This document shows, piece after piece, positions 59,618 to 64,000 of a stretch of 64,000 bases of DNA (positions are counted from its first letter, which is position 1; every line of letters starts with the position of its first letter). A program made the position numbers and the translations under genes. Source of the DNA: Branchiostoma floridae (Eukaryota > Chordata > Leptocardii > Amphioxiformes > Branchiostomatidae); the NCBI RefSeq assembly GCF_000003815.2, contig NC_049982.1, positions 27,891,320 through 27,955,319 of the forward strand, given 5' to 3'. A model generated the notes under the pieces. The model was not told the origin of the DNA and made no database searches. It saw only the letters and a list, made by a program, of their open reading frames with translations.

Positions 59618-59756
59618 TGTGTGACTTAGTGTCCATAATCAGTATAGCTTAAGAATTGTTCAACGAATTGTGTCACTCTTCGGCATGAAGTAAGCCCCAA
59701 GTATTTTTCATCCGAATGTCCGGGTTTAGCATCTCTTTATTTGATTTTATTTGTGT

Positions 59757-60036
59757 GCATGTGTGTGTGTGTGTCTGTGTCCGTGTGTCTGTGTGTACCC
59801 GTATATTTGTGTGTGTCTATAGCTATGTGTGTGTGTGTGTGTGCCTTTGTGTGTGTCTGTCTGTCTCTGTATGTGAGTGCCTGTATGTTTGTGTGTGTGT
59901 GTGCATTTGTGCATTTGTGCATGTGTGTGTGTCTGTGTGTGCCTGTATGTTTGTGTGTGTCTGTGTGTGTGTGTGTGTGTGCCTTTGTTTATGTGTGTGT
60001 GTGTGCGCGCGCGCATGTGTGTGTGTGTGTGTGTGT
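59757..60036. repeat. Long imperfect (TG)n tract
   Basis: About 280 bp of TG with interspersed TCTG, TATG and GCGCGC. It lies directly after the NHL exon. A potential Z-DNA-forming sequence. Confidence 0.95.
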
Positions 60037-60189
60037 TATTCTAGAATGGTTTTGGATGGTGTAAGAGGGGCATTGGTGCATTGTTGTGGCGCTACTGAAG
60101 GAATGAACACGGATAGGACGCACATTACGGTTCACATTATGGAGATGACATATTCAAGGGGAGACACACCTCATGTACGTTAAAATATC

Positions 60190-60834
60190 AACACGATTAT
60201 CAACAAAAGTCAGATGTGACTGAATCATACACAATTTTAGTTTAAGAATGGCAGGGAAGTTTCCAAACATCATTCAGTTCCTTGACTTTATCAACGTTTG
60301 AGCTAACTATCGCCTCAATGTTACACTGCAGCTTCCTTGTAACCTCTGCGTGGTCACATGGAGATCCCACACTACCTTGCCTGGGTTGTTTTTTCCCACG
60401 TGCTTAGTTCCTCTCTCGGAGTGTGTTTTCTTGTGTTAGCTGAAGCTATTTCGTAAACATGATTACCTGGTCGGCTTTAGTGCAAAACTTTCAAAATGAT
60501 GAAGAAATTACGGTCTTTCAAGTACCTTTTGAAAAAGCTTTCCTTGATGTTTGTAACTTCTCCATTCATTGGAGTAACTTCTTTATTCCCGAAAGTTAGT
60601 GTACAGGATGTAAAAATAAGAAAATTATATCGATGAAAATATAACCGATGTGGAAGCTATAAGTAACGACCTCTGCTAGAATGGTAACAGTAGCTTTTGA
60701 TTTGTATAGTTTTTAACAGAAATTACGATGATGTAGATCTAGGGTTCAATAAGAAGAAAAAAATTAGAGTGGGTAAATCTATTGGTGCATGCGTTTGTAT
60801 GTGTGTGTGTGTGTGTGTTTGTGTGTGTGTGCGT

Positions 60835-60869
<35 letters not shown>

Positions 60870-61150
60870 ATTTTGGAATGGTGTTGGATATACATAATTT
60901 TGGATGCCATGTAACTCTCGTGTCTGGAAAGAAGTATTAGAATAACTAATGCATAAGTGGTAAATTGTAAAATATTCCTACTAGTATGCATTTATGTAAA
61001 TTTAGAAAGATCAGTTGCACACGCAATGAGGTAATGATGCAATAATTATGGTTTTCTAAATTGCAAAAAGTTGTGTGTAAGTCAGCATTTAAAGCAAATT
61101 ATTAGTCATATTACTAACAATGTTGATTATCAGATGTACAGTACTTTTCT
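60190..61150. other. Intergenic, no gene recognised
   Basis: No coding signature besides the (TG)n tract. Confidence 0.5.
60797..60869. repeat. (TG)n microsatellite
   Basis: GTGT runs interrupted by TTTG and GCG; intergenic. Confidence 0.95.
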
Positions 61151-61159
61151 GTAATATAT

Positions 61160-61900
61160 TTCATATGCTTAAGACAGTGACATAAGATATCATACGTAAT
61201 AATAAATGTGTTTAGGATGTGCCATGTTCCTAAGACATTAACAATCGCGAACATTAACAATCGCGAACTTCTACTTAAAAGAAGATGTTGAGGATGTTTC
61301 TCTGCTTGGCAGTGACATCAGTGGTTCAAATTATACTTTATAACGTTATGTTGTTTCCACTGCTCAAGACAGTGACAGCAAATGTTTTATTTAGATATTT
61401 AATATGTTTCCTATGCCTAAGAGGTTACAGTGGATGTTGTACATAATATTCAAGATATCTAAGTTTCCTCTGCTCAAGATATTAGCAGAAGAACTTCTAT
61501 TCTAAAGATGTTGAAGATATTTTCCCTGCTCAAGACAGATGTTACACTTAGGACTTTAGATGTTTAATGAGTTTTATTTTAATGTGATTCATTTAATGGT
61601 AATAATAAGATGTTTAAGATATTCCCCTCATTAAGACAATGACAGTAGGTGTTCCACTTGATATCTCAGATGTTCAAGATGTTTCTCTGACGAAGACCCT
61701 AACAGCAGATGGCTAAGTTCATACATGCTATTTTAGACATGCTCCACTTAAGACAGTGAAAAATGTTTACATACTACTTAACATTTTCAACATTTTCAAG
61801 ATGTTATTTTATTGCTTACAACAATGACAGCAGATTATCCCTCTAATACTTAAAATATTTAGATTTGTCTTCTACTTAAAGACGGTGATGACATTTTACA
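61160..61900 (+). repeat. Highly diverged minisatellite, unit roughly 75-95 bp
   Basis: Recurring pieces: CTGCTCAAGACAGTGACAGC, AGATGTT, CTTAGATNTTNAAGATGTTT and TCCTCTGCTCAAGA, at about 61165, 61355, 61465, 61530, 61630 and 61690. The period is irregular. A short exact duplication, ACATTAACAATCGCGAAC, is at 61238-61267. Confidence 0.5.
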
Positions 61901-62412
61901 CCATATAAGAACATCCTGATAACATAAACATTAACTTTCTCACCCGCTGTCATAAAATGTCATGATCTCTGTTACTAACATCTTATGACAAAATATTATG
62001 AATTAGTCATGACATCTTGCTTGAATGGTTTCTCCGTTTTCCACGTCTATCGTCGATATTTGATTATTTATTTTAAGAAATACGCAAACAAACATGACTC
62101 AGCAAATTGTTTCTCACGAGACCGTACCTGATTAGTCTAGGGCAGTCGAAAACACTGCGCAGCCAGTGATCGAGTTTCTCAGTGAGAGGGTTTCGAGCTC
62201 TGGTCTTGTCCGTCAGTATTTTTATGCTTTAGACTCATCAAGAGACAGCGTTTCCACGAACAGATACAGCAGTATCTTTGTTTCTCAACTTAGATTCCCT
62301 GTCATCAACAACTAGTCGGACAATTGGAGACGCCAACAGGGCGGAAGCATTATAGTTGTCGTATTGTTAGTTGGCCCTGTGAGTTACGTCATTTTGGCGT
62401 CTCATTCGCACA

Positions 62413-62743
62413 ATGGATGCAGATACTATTCATACCCGAGAGACAAGCCATGATCAACAGAGCAGCACTGGAAAGCGTCCAGAACTGTATGGAGCAGACG
62501 ATTATGACAATGAGTCTACAGTCCCAGATCCAAGTCATCAACGGGCTTTGGAGGCACGTTCAAACGTCTATGGAGCAGAATCTAGCAACGAGGAGCCCAG
62601 CAGTGCGGCTTACGATGGAGGCACCGAAGGTTCTACCGAATCTGTACGGAGGCAACCGACACAGACAGCTGAATGCACCGACAACTCGCCAGCAGTACCG
62701 AGCGACAGTGGGGAACATACTACACCCAAAGACAGCAACATGG
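62413..62743 (+). CDS. N-terminal exon of a paralogous pair (copy 2)
   Basis: 110 codons from ATG, ending at a consensus donor ATGG|GTAAGT in phase 1. The product is hydrophilic and Ser/Thr/Glu-rich: MDADTIHTRETSHDQQSSTG, then ELYGADDYDNESTV and VYGAESSNEEPSSAAYDGGT, so short YGA(E/D)-acidic-S motifs repeat. These motifs match the exon at 58701. There is no signal peptide or membrane segment in the exon; it looks like an unstructured, tyrosine-containing cytoplasmic tail of a protein whose later exons lie outside the window. The overlapping frame from 62324 is rejected because only this frame matches the paralogue. Confidence 0.6.
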
Positions 62744-62950
62744 GTAAGTAGTTAATGTAATTGGACGCTATTATGACGCATATGACGTATCTACGAAGCC
62801 ATTATTTTACTTGTTTGGGCTGGAACCATGAAAAATGGGTATTATACTTTATATATTTTACATTGTTGGTGCAAATAATTACAATTTACCTTCTATTGAC
62901 TGTATCGTCGCCATGTCCATTGCTACAAATGCTTTAATTCAAAATGATAT

Positions 62951-63377
62951 GTTGTTGTTGTTTATTGTTTATTGTTTATTAAGAAATCTTTTGACCTTTA
63001 GGGCTAATCTTCCAAGGTTCAAACAATCAACATAACTATACACCATACATTTTTTTAAATACAACAATCAACAATCAAGTATTTACAATAGAGCACAGTG
63101 TCTAGAGGTCGAAGATCTAGGTGACCATATTTGAGATGGCTTGTTTAAAACTGGACAATGTACACAGTGACTTAATGTCAGATTGCAATGAGTTCCAGAG
63201 CATAGTTGCTCGGCACAAGAAGGCACTTTTTCCACTGTTTGTATTAGGTTTGGGTAGTCTGAAGTTGTAGGATACAGAAAATCTAGTATTATACATGTGG
63301 GATGAATTAACTGGTATGAAGGAATTGTACACATTTTGTGGTTCGTGGCTAGTGAGGATTTTGAAGAACATAATCAA
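62951..63377 (-). mobile_element. LINE (CR1/L2-like) reverse-transcriptase C-terminal fragment and 3' tail
   Basis: The minus strand encodes HMYNTRFSVSYNFRLPKPNT, then SGKSAFLCRATMLWNSLQSD and SSFKQAI. This is the conserved C-terminal signature of many non-LTR reverse transcriptases (NTR...PKP.T..G...F..R....WNSLP..). The stop is near 63117, and a 3' end with AATAAACA-type tandem repeats lies at 62951-62980. It is 5'-truncated. Confidence 0.75.
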
Positions 63378-63808
63378 AGTACTTATTATATAATAAAGAG
63401 AATCTCTTTCTCACTGTAGGCCAACCAAGCTCAAGATGCATCCGCCTAACAGATGTGTCCGATGTACATTTTAATAATGAGATACAGTTATTTTGTTTTC
63501 ATTGTAATTTATAGATGGTTTTTTTTAAATTATTTTCCTGGCTCCAGTGCTATGATAATTAAAGCAATTATGGTAGAATAATTTGCAGAAATGTAACCAC
63601 CCGGTCTGATTACATACAGTTTTAACGCCATCATTGTCCTTTTTCTAAAATTGCAGTTTTTACCAAATTACATAAAATGGATATTTTTGTCTCCCCACCA
63701 TTTAAGATGCTAAACTTTGCTGCAAGCACAAAGGTAGAAAGGCCCACTCTAGTTTGTACAACATTTACAAATCATCTAATTGCTTCCTACATTAACCCTA
63801 TTCAGACC

Positions 63809-64000
63809 GGTGTGACAGATCACTAGCGTTTTCGCCCCCCCCCCCCAAGAGCAGCTGGTTACTACATATTACAGGTGCGCTACCTGGTAATATACTGCAC
63901 CTGGGGAGTAATGTATTATGTGTGTTACCTGGTACCTATATGGCACCTTATTACCGTACCGTAAGGTGTCATACCTCGAAAGTCGATACTATATTGTTCG
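63809..64000. mobile_element. Repeat family 2, copy 2 (inverted, cut by window end)
   Basis: ACCGGTGTGACAGATCACTA, GCGTTTTCGCCCC, then the complement of 9673-9850 almost base for base to the window edge. Confidence 0.75.

Noticed and set aside
59716..60183. 155-codon frame rich in Cys and Val
   Set aside because: Translation of the TG tract; no similarity outside the repeat.
62324..62755. 143-codon plus-strand frame starting METPTGRKHYSC
   Set aside because: It overlaps the 62413 frame in another register; only the 62413 frame matches the paralogous exon at 58701 and ends at a consensus donor.

Overview
The window looks like repeat-dense invertebrate-chordate DNA, most likely a lancelet (amphioxus, Branchiostoma). 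That assignment is an inference from the content: small GT-AG-split exons, a highly recombined CARD/TIR/ROCO/Death/ZU5 immune-type gene, many MITE-like inverted-repeat elements, tRNA-derived SINEs and LINE tails. No bacterial-style operons, rRNA or canonical tRNA genes were seen. Ten runs of N mark assembly gaps.

Layout. 1-6.2 kb: nested MITE-like elements, a 27-bp perfect hairpin and a SINE-like element, with no convincing gene. 6.36-7.45 kb (minus): a gene for a secreted protein of four tandem ~55-residue modules separated by Lys-rich KKQKK sites, with a TATA box and probable 5'-UTR intron. 7.8-21.1 kb: more MITEs, a SINE, a LINE reverse-transcriptase fragment and a (CA)n-rich tract; no recognisable gene. 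21.1-56.4 kb (plus): one long gene model whose exons all join in frame. It encodes, in order, CARD, TIR, ROC GTPase, COR, a CARD/DED-like death fold, a degenerate TIR, Death, ZU5, UPA and a second Death domain (about 1,743 residues). The halves are separated by an intron of about 23 kb that is almost wholly a ~205-bp satellite (about 110 units, 27.2-49.9 kb). 56.6-58.1 kb: a ~1.08-kb TIR element inserted in a degenerate minisatellite. 58.7-62.8 kb: two related N-terminal exons with shared upstream sequence, and a partial NHL-repeat sequence. 63-64 kb: a LINE fragment and a second, inverted copy of a repeat that also lies at 9.2-9.9 kb.

How it may work. By family knowledge, CARD and Death domains recruit adaptors or caspases, TIR domains assemble signalling complexes or act as NADases, ROC-COR is a GTP-dependent dimerisation switch, and ZU5-UPA-Death is the arrangement in PIDD1, UNC5 and ankyrins. 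If transcribed as one unit, the gene would couple a GTPase switch to several recruitment modules in a single chain. The fusion across the satellite intron is the main uncertainty: phases agree, but transcript evidence is needed to exclude two adjacent genes.
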